Shown here: in pieces, positions 8,567-18,877 of the stretch | Layout of the letters: every line of letters begins with the position of its first letter | How positions within the stretch are numbered: position 1 is the first letter of the stretch | Assembly: GCF_003024605.1 (NCBI RefSeq) | Contig: NZ_PYJQ01000001.1 | Coordinates: 777,001-841,000 of the forward strand | DNA from: Rhizobium sp. JAB6 | GTDB taxonomy: Bacteria > Pseudomonadota > Alphaproteobacteria > Rhizobiales > Rhizobiaceae | Length of the DNA: 64,000 nt | Reading direction: 5' to 3' | Translations under genes and position numbers: made by a program | Notes under the pieces: model-generated | The model's database searches: none | Told to the model about the DNA's origin: nothing | The model's input: the letters and a program-made list of their open reading frames with translations, nothing else

Positions 8567-9826
8567 ATGATGATGGGTAGAGCCAAACTCACGATTATCC
8601 CGCCGGGCAAGCCCTTGACCGGCCGCGCCATGCCGCCGGGATCGAAGTCGATCACCAACCGCGCGCTGCTGCTGGCGGGGCTTGCCAAGGGCACCAGCCG
8701 GCTGACCGGTGCGCTGAAGAGCGACGATACCCGCTATATGGCCGAGGCGCTGCGCGCCATGGGCGTTGTCATCGACGAGCCAGACGACACGACCTTCATC
8801 GTGACCGGCAGCGGCAAGCTGCAGGCGCCGGCTGCTCCACTTTTCCTCGGCAATGCCGGCACGGCGACGCGCTTCCTGACGGCTGCTGCGGCACTCGTCG
8901 AAGGCAAGGTCATCGCCGATGGCGATGCCCACATGCGCAAGCGGCCGATCGGCCCGCTCGTCGACGCGCTGCGCTCGCTCGGCGTCGATGCCTCGGCTGA
9001 GACCGGCTGCCCGCCCGTCACCATCAACGGCACCGGCCGTTTCGAGGCAAGCCGCGTGCAGATCGACGGCGGCCTGTCCAGCCAGTATGTTTCGGCCCTG
9101 TTGATGATGGCGGCCGGCGGCGACCGCGCCGTCGATGTCGAGCTGCTCGGCGAACATATCGGCGCGCTCGGTTATATCGATCTCACGGTCGCGGCCATGC
9201 GCGCTTTCGGCGCCAAGGTGGAGCGCGTGAGCCCGGTTGCCTGGCGCGTGGAGCCTACCGGCTACCAAGCCGCCGATTTCCTGATCGAGCCGGATGCTTC
9301 CGCCGCGACCTATCTCTGGGCGGCCGAAGTGCTGAGCGGAGGCAAGATCGATCTTGGAACCCCGGCAGAACAGTTCTCGCAGCCGGACGCGAAGGCCTAT
9401 GACCTGATCTCGAAGTTTCCGCACCTGCCCGCCGTCATCGACGGCTCGCAGATGCAGGATGCCATCCCGACGCTCGGCGTCCTTGCCGCCTTCAACGAGA
9501 CGCCGGTGCGCTTCGTCGGCATCGAGAACCTCCGCGTCAAGGAGTGCGACCGTATCCGCGCGCTGTCCAGTGGTCTGTCGCGCATCGTGCCGAACCTCGG
9601 GACTGAAGAGGGCGACGATCTCATCGTCGCATCCGATCCGAACCTCGCCGGCAAGGTGCTGCCGGCCGAGATCGACAGCTTTGCCGATCATCGCATCGCC
9701 ATGAGCTTTGCGCTCGCCGGCCTGAAGATCGGTGGCATCACCATTCTCGACCCCGATTGCGTCGCCAAGACCTTCCCGTCCTATTGGAACGTGCTGGCGT
9801 CGCTTGGTGTCGTTTACGAAGACTGA
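8567..9826 (+). CDS. aroA: 3-phosphoshikimate 1-carboxyvinyltransferase (EPSP synthase)
   Basis: Joins shikimate-3-phosphate and phosphoenolpyruvate in the shikimate pathway. The 419-residue protein carries the signature loops: PPGSKSITNRALLLAGLAKG with the PEP/S3P-binding Lys, GNAGTATRFL (about 95-104), GGLSSQYVSALLMAA-like segment, and ENLRVKECDRIRAL with the catalytic Glu-Arg. The loop keeps the Gly equal to E. coli Gly96 but has Phe where E. coli has Pro101. Three consecutive ATG codons begin at 8567, so the exact start is uncertain by two residues. It sits between lemA and a DUF2207 gene, unlike the usual aroA-cmk locus, so the genome may hold a second EPSP synthase. Confidence 0.93.
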   Translation: MMMGRAKLTIIPPGKPLTGRAMPPGSKSITNRALLLAGLAKGTSRLTGALKSDDTRYMAEALRAMGVVIDEPDDTTFIVTGSGKLQAPAAPLFLGNAGTATRFLTAAAALVEGKVIADGDAHMRKRPIGPLVDALRSLGVDASAETGCPPVTINGTGRFEASRVQIDGGLSSQYVSALLMMAAGGDRAVDVELLGEHIGALGYIDLTVAAMRAFGAKVERVSPVAWRVEPTGYQAADFLIEPDASAATYLWAAEVLSGGKIDLGTPAEQFSQPDAKAYDLISKFPHLPAVIDGSQMQDAIPTLGVLAAFNETPVRFVGIENLRVKECDRIRALSSGLSRIVPNLGTEEGDDLIVASDPNLAGKVLPAEIDSFADHRIAMSFALAGLKIGGITILDPDCVAKTFPSYWNVLASLGVVYED

Positions 9827-9917
9827 CGCTCCGCCATCTCAAGGGAGGCTGAGCGCAGGCATGTTCCTGACGTGAGCGGCGCCGGTAACGGCGTCGCGCC
9901 CATCCTTTGGGGGAGTG

Positions 9918-11852
9918 ATGACACGGCTTTGCGGGTTCTTCCTGGCTCTGTGCCTGCTGCTTTGTACAACGGCGGTGACGGCAGCCGAACTCATCACCAA
10001 CTTCGATCAGGCAATCGCACTACATCGTGACGGCTCCATGCGCGTCGTCGAGACGATCTCCGTCAATGCCGAGGGCCAAAACATCCGCCGCGGTATCTTC
10101 CGGGATTTCCCGCTTGTTATGACCGATGCCGGTGGCCGTCAGATCGAGGTGGATTTCAAGGTCGTCTCCGTCGAGCGCGACGGGCAGCCGGAGGACTGGC
10201 GCAGCGAGCGTATCAGCGGCGGCGAGCGCATCTATATCGGCAAGGCCGATCGTATCCTGAACCCAGGCCCACACACATTCCGCCTGACGTATGACACCAA
10301 CAGGCAGATGCGCTATTTCGGCGATCATGACGAGCTTTACTGGAACGTGACGGGCAATGGCTGGCTGTTCCCGATCCTCAATGCGAAGGCAACCGTCACC
10401 TTGCCCGACGGCGTGCAGCCGCAGCAGCTTGCCTTCTTTACGGGGCAGTTCGGCGCTACGGGCAAGAATGCCAATGCGAGCCAGCAGGGTAACATCGCTA
10501 TCTTCGCGACGACCAGGCCGCTCGCAGCCGCTGAAGGCCTGACGATTGCCATCAAGCTGGCCAAAGGAGCGATCACGCCGCCGAGCGACAGCCAGCAATG
10601 GGGCTGGTTCCTTCGGGATCATCTCGATACGACCATTGCTATCGGCGGGTTGATCCTGCTGTTTGCCTATTACATGCGAAGCTGGATCGCGGTCGGACGC
10701 GATCCCTCGCCGGGTGTCATGGTTCCGCGCTGGGATCCGCCTGACGGTATTTCGCCGGCGCTCATGAACTATATCGACAACAGGGGCTTCGCCGGTTCCG
10801 GCTGGACGGCATTCTCGGCGACGGCGATCGACCTTGCCGTGCGCGGCTACGTCATTCTCGACGATCTGAAGGAAAAAGTCGTTATCCGCCCCACGGGCAA
10901 GGCCGGCGGTGATCTCAGCGGCGGCGACAAGGTGCTGATGCAGGCCGTCGGACCATCCGCCCCACTGGTGATCGATAGAGAGAACGGCGAGGCGGTGCAG
11001 CTGCTGGGCTCGAAGTTCCGCAGCGCCATCGAGGGCGATCACCGCGGCGAATATTACAAGGCCAATTCGCTCTATGTGATTGCCGGCATCGTGCTGTCGA
11101 TCCTCATCCTGGCCTCCGTCGTCATCTTTGGGCGGCTGCATGAGAATGTCCTGCCGCTTATCATCACACCGGGATTTCTGTCGATTTTCGTGACGATCTT
11201 CGCAAGCTCGATCGGCCGCAGGTTCCGCAGGCACAGCGCCAGCCTCGCCCAGCGCATCTTTTCAGTGCTGATCTTTGCCTTCTTTGGCTTCGTCTTCGTA
11301 TCGATTGCGGTCAGCGGCTTTGCCGCCGCCGTCGTGCCGCTATGGGAAGCGGGTCTGCTGCCGCTGGTCGCCGCCATTGTCGGCATCTTCGCGCTCAACG
11401 TCGTCTTCTATTTCCTGATGGGCGCGCCGACGCCGCTCGGACGCAAGATGATGGATGGCATCGCCGGCCTCAGGCAATATCTGACGCTCGCCGAACGCGA
11501 CCGCATGAACATGCAGGGCGCACCACAGATGTCGCCGCAGCATTTCGAAAAACTGCTGCCCTATGCAGTGGCACTCGGTGTCGAAAAGCCCTGGTCGAGC
11601 GCCTTCGAGGCCTGGCTTGGGACCGCCGCGGGTGCTGCCGCGGCAGCCTATGCCCCGGTCTGGTATTCCGGTGATTTCCGCCCGGGCAATATCGGCGGCA
11701 CCATCGGCGACTTCTCCTCTTCCATGGCATCGACCATAGCGTCGACCATTCCCGCCCCGGTATCGAGCTCCTCCTCCGCTTTCGGCGGCGATGGGGGAGG
11801 TGGTGGTTCCTCCGGCGGCGGCGGAGGCGGTGGAGGCGGCGGAGGGTGGTAA
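9918..11852 (+). CDS. DUF2207 membrane protein with Gly-rich tail
   Basis: A roughly 644-residue exported membrane protein. It has a signal peptide ([20 protein letters not shown]), then a DUF2207 beta-rich extracytoplasmic domain ([22 protein letters not shown], ending about residue 220), one transmembrane helix near 240-258 ([17 protein letters not shown]), a cytoplasmic domain, two or three more hydrophobic segments (about 390-410, 415-430, 450-500), and a C-terminal tail made of Ser and a long run of Gly. ATG 9918 follows GGGGGAG; a GTG directly before it is possible. The Gly-rich end resembles YgcG/TPM-type proteins, which associate with LemA genes. Function unknown; envelope role is inference. 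Confidence 0.88.
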   Translation: MTRLCGFFLALCLLLCTTAVTAAELITNFDQAIALHRDGSMRVVETISVNAEGQNIRRGIFRDFPLVMTDAGGRQIEVDFKVVSVERDGQPEDWRSERISGGERIYIGKADRILNPGPHTFRLTYDTNRQMRYFGDHDELYWNVTGNGWLFPILNAKATVTLPDGVQPQQLAFFTGQFGATGKNANASQQGNIAIFATTRPLAAAEGLTIAIKLAKGAITPPSDSQQWGWFLRDHLDTTIAIGGLILLFAYYMRSWIAVGRDPSPGVMVPRWDPPDGISPALMNYIDNRGFAGSGWTAFSATAIDLAVRGYVILDDLKEKVVIRPTGKAGGDLSGGDKVLMQAVGPSAPLVIDRENGEAVQLLGSKFRSAIEGDHRGEYYKANSLYVIAGIVLSILILASVVIFGRLHENVLPLIITPGFLSIFVTIFASSIGRRFRRHSASLAQRIFSVLIFAFFGFVFVSIAVSGFAAAVVPLWEAGLLPLVAAIVGIFALNVVFYFLMGAPTPLGRKMMDGIAGLRQYLTLAERDRMNMQGAPQMSPQHFEKLLPYAVALGVEKPWSSAFEAWLGTAAGAAAAAYAPVWYSGDFRPGNIGGTIGDFSSSMASTIASTIPAPVSSSSSAFGGDGGGGGSSGGGGGGGGGGGW

Positions 11853-11937
11853 ATTCGCCGTTTGCCTTGGTGACTTTTGCCGCCGGGCTTGCTAAGTCCG
11901 CCCGGATCATTTCTGCCTCAAGGTAAAGACAGCTCCC

Positions 11938-14052
11938 ATGCCCGATCTCCTTCTCGAACTCCGCTCCGAGGAAATTCCCGCCCGTATGCAGCGCAAGGCT
12001 GCCGGCGATCTGAAGAAGCTGGTGACCGATGCCCTGGTCGAAGCAGGTCTTTCCTATGAAGGGGCCAGGGAATATTGGACGCCGCGTCGCCTCACGCTCG
12101 ATATTCGCGGGCTGACCGCGCGTTCGGCCGATGTGCGCGAGGAGCGCAAGGGGCCGCGCACCGATGCCAACGAGAAGGCGATCGAAGGCTTCCTGCGTGG
12201 CGCCGGCCTCAACTCCATTGCCGAGGCGCAAGTCCAGAGCGACCCGAAGAAGGGTGATTTCTACGTCGCGACCATTTCCAAGCCCGGCCGTGCCGCAGAG
12301 GAAATCATTGCGGCCGTGATGCCTGACATCATCAGAAATTTCCCCTGGCCGAAGTCGATGCGATGGGGCAAGACCTCGGTAAAGCCCGGTTCGCTGCGCT
12401 GGGTGCGCCCGCTGCAGTCGATCGTCTGCACCTTCGGCACCGAGCATGAAGAAACTGCCGTCATCCCCATCGAGATCGACGGCATCGTCGCCTCCAATGT
12501 GACCTACGGCCACCGCTTCCATGCGCCCGGTCCGATCACGGTCAAGCGTTTCGAGGATTATGCCTCGAGCCTGGAAAAGGCCTATGTCGTTCTCGATGCC
12601 GAACGCCGCAAGGACATCATCCTGCATGATGCCCGCGATGTCGCTTTTGCCAACGGCCTGGAACTGGTCGAAGACGAAGGCCTGCTGGAGGAAGTCTCCG
12701 GCCTCGTCGAGTGGCCACAGGTGCTGATGGGCTCCTTCGAGGAGGATTATCTCTCGATCCCATCCGAGATCATCCGGCTGACCATCAAGACCAATCAGAA
12801 GTGTTTCGTCATGCGGGCGCCGTCCGGCGAGACGCTGTCCAACCGTTTCATTCTCGTCGCCAATATCCAGGCGACGGACGGCGGCAAGGAAATCATCCGT
12901 GGCAACGGAAAGGTCGTGCGCGCGCGTCTGTCCGACGCGCTGCACTTCTGGAAGCGCGACCAAGGCGATCTGCCCGATCTCGAAACGCTGGAAGCCTCCG
13001 CTAAAAAGTTCGGCCTCGATCTGAAGAGGCCGCTCGATCAGCGCATGGCGAAGCTTGATGTGCTGAACGTCACCTTCCATGCCAAGCTCGGCAGCCAGGG
13101 CGAGCGTGTCGCTCGCATCCGTGCGCTGGCCGCTGACCTTGCGAAGATCACCGGCGCTGATGCCGCTCTGGTCGACCGTGCCGTCGTATTGGCCAAGGCC
13201 GACCTGCGCACCGAAGCCGTCGGCGAGTTCCCCGAGCTCCAGGGCGTCATGGGCCGCAAATACGCAACGCTGCAGGGCGAGAACGCTTCTGTGGCGACGG
13301 CGATCGAAGATCACTACAAGCCGCAAGGGCCCTCCGACCGCGTTCCCGAGGACAAGGTTGCGATCACGGTCGCGCTCGCCGATAAGCTGGATACGCTTGT
13401 CGGCTTCTGGGCGATCGACGAAAAGCCGACAGGCTCGAAGGACCCCTATGCACTACGCCGCGCTGCCCTTGGTGTCGTCCGTATCCTATTAGAGCGCGGC
13501 GTACGCCTGCCGCTGCTGGCGACCACCAAGGATGCCGACCTTCTCGCCTTCTTCCACGATCGCCTCAAGGTCTATCTGCGCGATCTCGGCGCCCGCCATG
13601 ATCTGATCGATGCCGTGCTGACGCCGGAAACCGACGATTTGCTGATGGTCGCCCGCCGTGTCGAGGCGCTGACCGCCTTCATCACCTCCGAAGATGGCAA
13701 GAACCTGCTCGCCGGCACCAAGCGCGCCACGCAGCTTCTGTCCGCCGAGGAGAAGAAGGGCACCGTCGTTGCCGATGGTGTTTCGGAAGCCTTGCTGAAG
13801 CTCGATGCCGAAAAGGACCTTTTCGCCGCTGTCAAGGCCGCCTCCGCAGAGGCTTCCGACGCGATCGCCAAGGAAGATTTCCGCTCCGCCATGGCAGCCC
13901 TTTCCAAGCTGCGCGCGCCGGTCGACCGCTTCTTCGAGGATGTGCTCGTCAACGACGAGGACGCCGCCATCCGCGCCAATCGCCTGGCGTTGCTGCGCAT
14001 GATCCGCGAGGCAACCGGCACCGTTGCCGACTTCTCGAAGATCGCGGGATAA
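11938..14052 (+). CDS. glyS: Glycyl-tRNA synthetase beta subunit
   Basis: The tRNA-recognising beta chain of glycyl-tRNA synthetase, 704 residues, normal size. It opens with [15 protein letters not shown] and [15 protein letters not shown], typical for GlyS, contains [31 protein letters not shown] central blocks, the HD-like region and a C-terminal anticodon-binding-like domain ([22 protein letters not shown]). It follows the DUF2207 gene by 85 nt. Separated from glyQ by three unrelated genes, but all five share a strand, so co-regulation remains possible. Confidence 0.97.
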   Translation: MPDLLLELRSEEIPARMQRKAAGDLKKLVTDALVEAGLSYEGAREYWTPRRLTLDIRGLTARSADVREERKGPRTDANEKAIEGFLRGAGLNSIAEAQVQSDPKKGDFYVATISKPGRAAEEIIAAVMPDIIRNFPWPKSMRWGKTSVKPGSLRWVRPLQSIVCTFGTEHEETAVIPIEIDGIVASNVTYGHRFHAPGPITVKRFEDYASSLEKAYVVLDAERRKDIILHDARDVAFANGLELVEDEGLLEEVSGLVEWPQVLMGSFEEDYLSIPSEIIRLTIKTNQKCFVMRAPSGETLSNRFILVANIQATDGGKEIIRGNGKVVRARLSDALHFWKRDQGDLPDLETLEASAKKFGLDLKRPLDQRMAKLDVLNVTFHAKLGSQGERVARIRALAADLAKITGADAALVDRAVVLAKADLRTEAVGEFPELQGVMGRKYATLQGENASVATAIEDHYKPQGPSDRVPEDKVAITVALADKLDTLVGFWAIDEKPTGSKDPYALRRAALGVVRILLERGVRLPLLATTKDADLLAFFHDRLKVYLRDLGARHDLIDAVLTPETDDLLMVARRVEALTAFITSEDGKNLLAGTKRATQLLSAEEKKGTVVADGVSEALLKLDAEKDLFAAVKAASAEASDAIAKEDFRSAMAALSKLRAPVDRFFEDVLVNDEDAAIRANRLALLRMIREATGTVADFSKIAG

Positions 14053-14066
14053 GGCATGGGGGCGCG

Positions 14067-14570
14067 ATGACCGGAAAGATCCTCGTCAGCGCCTGCCTCA
14101 TGGGCCATGCCGTCCGCTATGATGGCCGCTCCAAGCCACTCGTGCATCCGGCAATCGATCGCTGGCGAGAGGAGGGGCTGTTGGTCACGATCTGTCCGGA
14201 AATGTCCGCCGGCATGGCGGTTCCAAGGCCGCCGGCCGAAATTGCAGGCGGTGCCACCGGAGAGGACGTGCTTGCCGGCACCGCAAAGGTGATGGAAATC
14301 ACCGGCGGCGATGTCACGGCGGAATTTCGTCGAGCGGCGGAAAATGCACTGGCGCTCGCCAAGGAAACCGGCTGTCGCTACGCTCTGCTGATCGACGGCA
14401 GCCCGTCCTGCGGCTCCGGCTTCATCTATGACGGCACGTTTTCCGGTGGCCGGCAGAGCGGCCGGGGTGTCACCGCGGCGCTGCTCCAGCAGGCCGGCAT
14501 CGAGGTCTATTCCGATCGCGAGATCGACAGGCTGGTCGAGCGGCTGAAGGCTGCAAACCGGATTATTTAG
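14067..14570 (+). CDS. DUF523 family protein
   Basis: A 167-residue protein with the DUF523 signature: N-terminal ILVSACLMGHAVRYDG, CPEMSAGM, and LLIDGSPSCGSGFIYDGTFSG. The conserved Cys pairs suggest a redox or metal role, but the family has no settled function. The ATG at 14067 is 14 nt after the glyS stop with a GGGGG upstream, so it is probably the last gene of that transcript. A strong bidirectional terminator follows. Confidence 0.88.
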   Translation: MTGKILVSACLMGHAVRYDGRSKPLVHPAIDRWREEGLLVTICPEMSAGMAVPRPPAEIAGGATGEDVLAGTAKVMEITGGDVTAEFRRAAENALALAKETGCRYALLIDGSPSCGSGFIYDGTFSGGRQSGRGVTAALLQQAGIEVYSDREIDRLVERLKAANRII

Positions 14571-14592
14571 CGACCAGCCTCAGCGCAAAGAA

Positions 14593-14626
14593 AAACCGCC
14601 GGACGCATGTCAGGCGGTTTCTTGTT
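14593..14626. terminator. Bidirectional Rho-independent terminator
   Basis: An 8-bp stem AAACCGCC (14593-14600) / GGCGGTTT (14613-14620) with a 12-nt loop. On the plus strand it is followed by CTTGTTTT, and on the minus strand by TTTTTCTTT-like sequence, so it can end both the DUF523 transcript and the convergent chemoreceptor transcript. Confidence 0.85.
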
Positions 14627-14642
14627 TTCTGGCTTATGCAGC

Positions 14643-16457
14643 TCAGGCGGCGCGGCGATGATCCATGACCGCACGGCCTTCGTTGACACGGAAGCCGCGG
14701 ATGAGGGCGAGAAGATCTTCCGTATCGGCGGCGAGCGTCTCGGCCGATGCGGTGGTCTCTTCGGCCATCGCAGCATTCTGCTGCGTGGCGGCATCCAGCT
14801 GGTTCATCGAAGAGGAGATCGAGCGCAGCGTCGTATCCTGCTCGGAGGCGCTGTGGGCGATCTTCGAGACGATTTCGTTGGCGGCCTTGATCTGGTTTGA
14901 AATGCGCTTCAGCGCTTCGCCTGCCTCACCCACGAGGCGAACGCCTTGATCGACCTGGCCGGAAGAGCGGGCGATCTGGTCCTTGATCTCCTTGGCGGCA
15001 GCTGCGGAGCGCTGGGCGAGTTCACGCACTTCCTGGGCGACGACGGCAAAACCCTTGCCGGATTCGCCGGCTCGGGCCGCCTCGACGCCGGCATTCAGCG
15101 CCAGAAGATTGGTCTGGAAGGCGATCTCGTCGATGACGCCGATGATCTTGCCGATCTCGGCCGACGACTTCTCGATGCCGCTCATCGCTTCGATTGCCTG
15201 GGCAACCACGGCATCGCTGCGCGATGCTTCGGCGCTGACGGCGTGCACGCGCTTGCTGGCCTCATCGGCGCCTTCCGCAGTCTGGCGGACAGCGACGGTG
15301 AGTTCATCGAGCGCTGCCGAGGTTTCCTCCAGGCTGGCGGCCTGGCGCTCGGTGCGCTGGGATAGTTCGTTGGAGGCGCGGCGGATCTCTTCCTTGCTGA
15401 GGCCGATGTCGTTGCCCTTGGCATTGACGCGTCCCATCGCGGCTTCGAGATGCGACAGCGCCTCGTTGAAGTTGTTGCGAAGGCCGGCATAGCTTGTGCC
15501 GAGATCGCCGCAGCGCACGGTGAGGTCGCCGCGGGCGAGGTCCTCGAGAGCCCGGCCGATGACGGAGACGACGCGCGCCTGTTCGTGGGCCTCATCCTGC
15601 TGCTGGCGCAAGTTTTGCTCACGCTCGTTGCTGATTTCCAGCTCCTGTGCCGCCTGGCGGTCGGCCAGCGCATGCCGCTCACGGACTTTTTCCTGCAGCG
15701 CCTGGGTCGCCTTGGCCATAAGGCCGATTTCGTTGCGCATTTCGGCATGCGGGATGGCCACCGTCACGTCTTCGTTGGCGACGGCCTTGAGGGCTGCATG
15801 GACGTCGGTCAGCGGCTTCGTGATGCCACGGATAAAGTAGAAGGCGGCGCCGACGCCGACCAGGAAGACGATGCCGCAGATCATGAGCGCACGCCACATG
15901 GTGGCATTGATCTGCGCCTCGAGGTCGTCCATGTAGACGCCGCAGCCGAGAACGAGCTGCCAGGGTGCGAAAGCCGCCGAGTAGCTGCCCTTCAGGAAGA
16001 AATCGCTGTCGGGATGGCCAGGCTTGTTCCAGTAATAAATGGTGCGCCCGCCGCCCTTGATGCCCTTTTCGACCATTTCCTTGCTGAAATGGGTGCCATT
16101 CTTATCGACCTGCGAAGACATGTCCTTGCCGATATTGACCGGGCTCGGATGAATGCGCTGGACTACATTGTAGTCGAAACCGAAGAGATAGCCTGATGGT
16201 GCGAAGCTGACATGCGATAGAACCTTGAAGGCTTCGGCCTGGGCCGCCTCATGCGTCATCTCGCCGGATTTTTCACGCTGGTAATATTGGTTCAAAACCG
16301 AGATGCCGGACTCGACCTGCGTGCGTAGCATGTCAAAGCGGTCGTCATAAATGGAGTCGGCCTGGGACCGGATCTGGAAATAAGTGGCCACTGCGAAGGC
16401 GGCCATCAGGACGCCGAACAGGGCAAATAGTTGATGTGAAATCTTGAGATTCTTCAT
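14643..16457 (-). CDS. Methyl-accepting chemotaxis protein with single Cache domain
   Basis: A transmembrane chemoreceptor of 604 residues. An N-terminal helix (ISHQLFALFGVLMAAFAVATYF) leads into a periplasmic sensor of single-Cache type (APSGYLFGFDYNVVQRIHPS and GRTIYYWNKPG), then a second helix near 190-210, a HAMP segment, and the signalling domain with the hairpin tip [23 protein letters not shown] motif. Methylation helices flank the tip. The tail lacks a CheR-binding pentapeptide, unlike the receptor at 48.6 kb. The start at 16457 follows GGGAGG; an upstream in-frame codon at 16469 is less likely. Ligand unknown; such Cache domains often bind small carboxylates. Confidence 0.94.
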   Translation of the reverse strand: MKNLKISHQLFALFGVLMAAFAVATYFQIRSQADSIYDDRFDMLRTQVESGISVLNQYYQREKSGEMTHEAAQAEAFKVLSHVSFAPSGYLFGFDYNVVQRIHPSPVNIGKDMSSQVDKNGTHFSKEMVEKGIKGGGRTIYYWNKPGHPDSDFFLKGSYSAAFAPWQLVLGCGVYMDDLEAQINATMWRALMICGIVFLVGVGAAFYFIRGITKPLTDVHAALKAVANEDVTVAIPHAEMRNEIGLMAKATQALQEKVRERHALADRQAAQELEISNEREQNLRQQQDEAHEQARVVSVIGRALEDLARGDLTVRCGDLGTSYAGLRNNFNEALSHLEAAMGRVNAKGNDIGLSKEEIRRASNELSQRTERQAASLEETSAALDELTVAVRQTAEGADEASKRVHAVSAEASRSDAVVAQAIEAMSGIEKSSAEIGKIIGVIDEIAFQTNLLALNAGVEAARAGESGKGFAVVAQEVRELAQRSAAAAKEIKDQIARSSGQVDQGVRLVGEAGEALKRISNQIKAANEIVSKIAHSASEQDTTLRSISSSMNQLDAATQQNAAMAEETTASAETLAADTEDLLALIRGFRVNEGRAVMDHRRAA

Positions 16458-16823
16458 GGTGCCTCCCACAGGGGTGAATACCGGTGCGGTTTCCTACCGC
16501 CTGTGCGATCGCCTGAGAGTTCCTCAATACGTTTGCCGCCGCTCGAATGACATGCTGCTGTCCGGTGGACATAAAATCATCGTTTATGTCTAAAAAAGCT
16601 TTAATTTTAAGGATTTGGTTGTATTTAATTTCAATTTAAACCGGTGATACGCGCAAGGGTAATAAGCAATACTTAATTTTACCTGGAAATAGCGCCGGTG
16701 ATACGCTGGAATTCTCGGGCGGTTATTGTGCTTTATCGAATATGGGGGAAGATATATTTTCAAATATGAATATAGCGGACCTTCCACAAGCGGCCGAACG
16801 CCGCCGGGAGCGGCTTGTATGGC
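16458..16823. other. AT-rich intergenic region with a 12-nt direct repeat
   Basis: This 366-nt gap holds the chemoreceptor promoter region but no convincing gene. CCGGTGATACGC occurs twice in direct orientation, at 16641-16652 and 16695-16706, 54 nt apart. The stretch from about 16590 to 16690 is much more AT-rich than its surroundings. A TTAA-N7-TTAA match at 16625-16639 is likely chance in such sequence. Confidence 0.5.
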
Positions 16824-17252
16824 CTATTGGCGAAGCTGGAAGTCGGAAATATCGAGGGGCGCAGGTTCGCGAGGTGCGGAGGAGTTGGACACGGCTGCCG
16901 TCCGGGCTGTCATGTCGATGCCATCGACAGGTTCACCGGCTGCCGCGAGCGCCTCGGGCGTGGGCTTGCTGACGAAGGTAACAGGCGAACCGCCCATCCA
17001 CGCTTCGGTGCGGACGACTCTTTTCTGACCGTCGATATTGCGCACGACGACGGATTGGGTGCCGGCTTCCAGCGTCGGCACGGCATATTCTCTTTCCGTG
17101 ACCGGTGGCTTCAGCGGAGGGCAGTCGGCGCAGCTCTTGTCGATAATGCTGCCCCTTCCGCCGATCATCGTGCCATCGATCGGCAGGATCGACGAGGCCA
17201 TGGCGGTACCGCCGGCCAATACACATGCCAAGGTCAGAAAAAAGGAACGCAT
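16824..17252 (-). CDS. Small exported protein, possibly HPE1-like
   Basis: A 142-residue protein with a clear signal peptide (MRSFFLTLACVLAGGTAMA-SS) and a mature part holding a CADCP motif near residue 40, then VVRNIDGQKRVVRTEAWMGGSPVTFVSK. The start at 17252 has GGAG about 8 nt upstream; an in-frame codon 33 nt further out would place extra residues ahead of the signal peptide. From memory it resembles rhizobial proteins annotated as carrying a plant virulence effector HPE1-like domain, a name taken from Liberibacter; I cannot confirm this here, and a simple periplasmic role is equally possible. Confidence 0.7.
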   Translation of the reverse strand: MRSFFLTLACVLAGGTAMASSILPIDGTMIGGRGSIIDKSCADCPPLKPPVTEREYAVPTLEAGTQSVVVRNIDGQKRVVRTEAWMGGSPVTFVSKPTPEALAAAGEPVDGIDMTARTAAVSNSSAPREPAPLDISDFQLRQ

Positions 17253-17364
17253 AACTGTAAACTCCGCCTTTAGTGACGAAGACATTACGGGAGCTTTATT
17301 TCCATACCGTCAGCAGATTGGGTAAAATTTTAATGGACCAGCAATTGCAGAGCCGCGGTGATGT

Positions 17365-18633
<1,269 letters not shown>

Positions 18634-18717
18634 GGCTTGCCCTTTCCTTGCGTCCTTTTGCGCGGTTAAGCGGGGTTGGACCAAAGGTCAAGCGGCAAAT
18701 CCTGTGGAGGCACCGCC

Positions 18718-18729
18718 GGCAATATTGCC
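18718..18729. promoter_or_regulatory. 12-bp perfect palindrome between purD and tex
   Basis: GGCAATATTGCC is a perfect palindrome in the purD-tex divergent gap. It shares the 10-bp core GCAATATTGC with the palindrome at 5525-5536. A regulator site is possible; nothing else supports it. Confidence 0.3.
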
Positions 18730-18877
18730 ATGCCTTTTTATCCCGCTAAGCAGGATGCTACTTCGCCCTACACGCCATCTCCGTGCCGGGATTGGCGTGT
18801 TCCGTGCCGAAACCGCTTCTTATGTCCGCGGGATCATGCTTATGGTCCCCTCACGATTGTCCAGTTCAGAGAGACAC

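Noticed and set aside
7400..9691. A 763-codon open frame on the minus strand across glyQ, lemA and aroA
   Set aside because: It is antisense to three clear genes, has no recognisable domain and arises from the codon bias of GC-rich genes.
11470..13326. A 618-codon minus-strand open frame across the DUF2207 gene and glyS
   Set aside because: Shadow of the opposite strand; composition and lack of motifs speak against coding.
16625..16639. A fourth TTAA-N7-TTAA match upstream of the Cache chemoreceptor
   Set aside because: It lies in a very AT-rich stretch with several TTAA words, so chance is a sufficient explanation, and it is 168 nt from the start.
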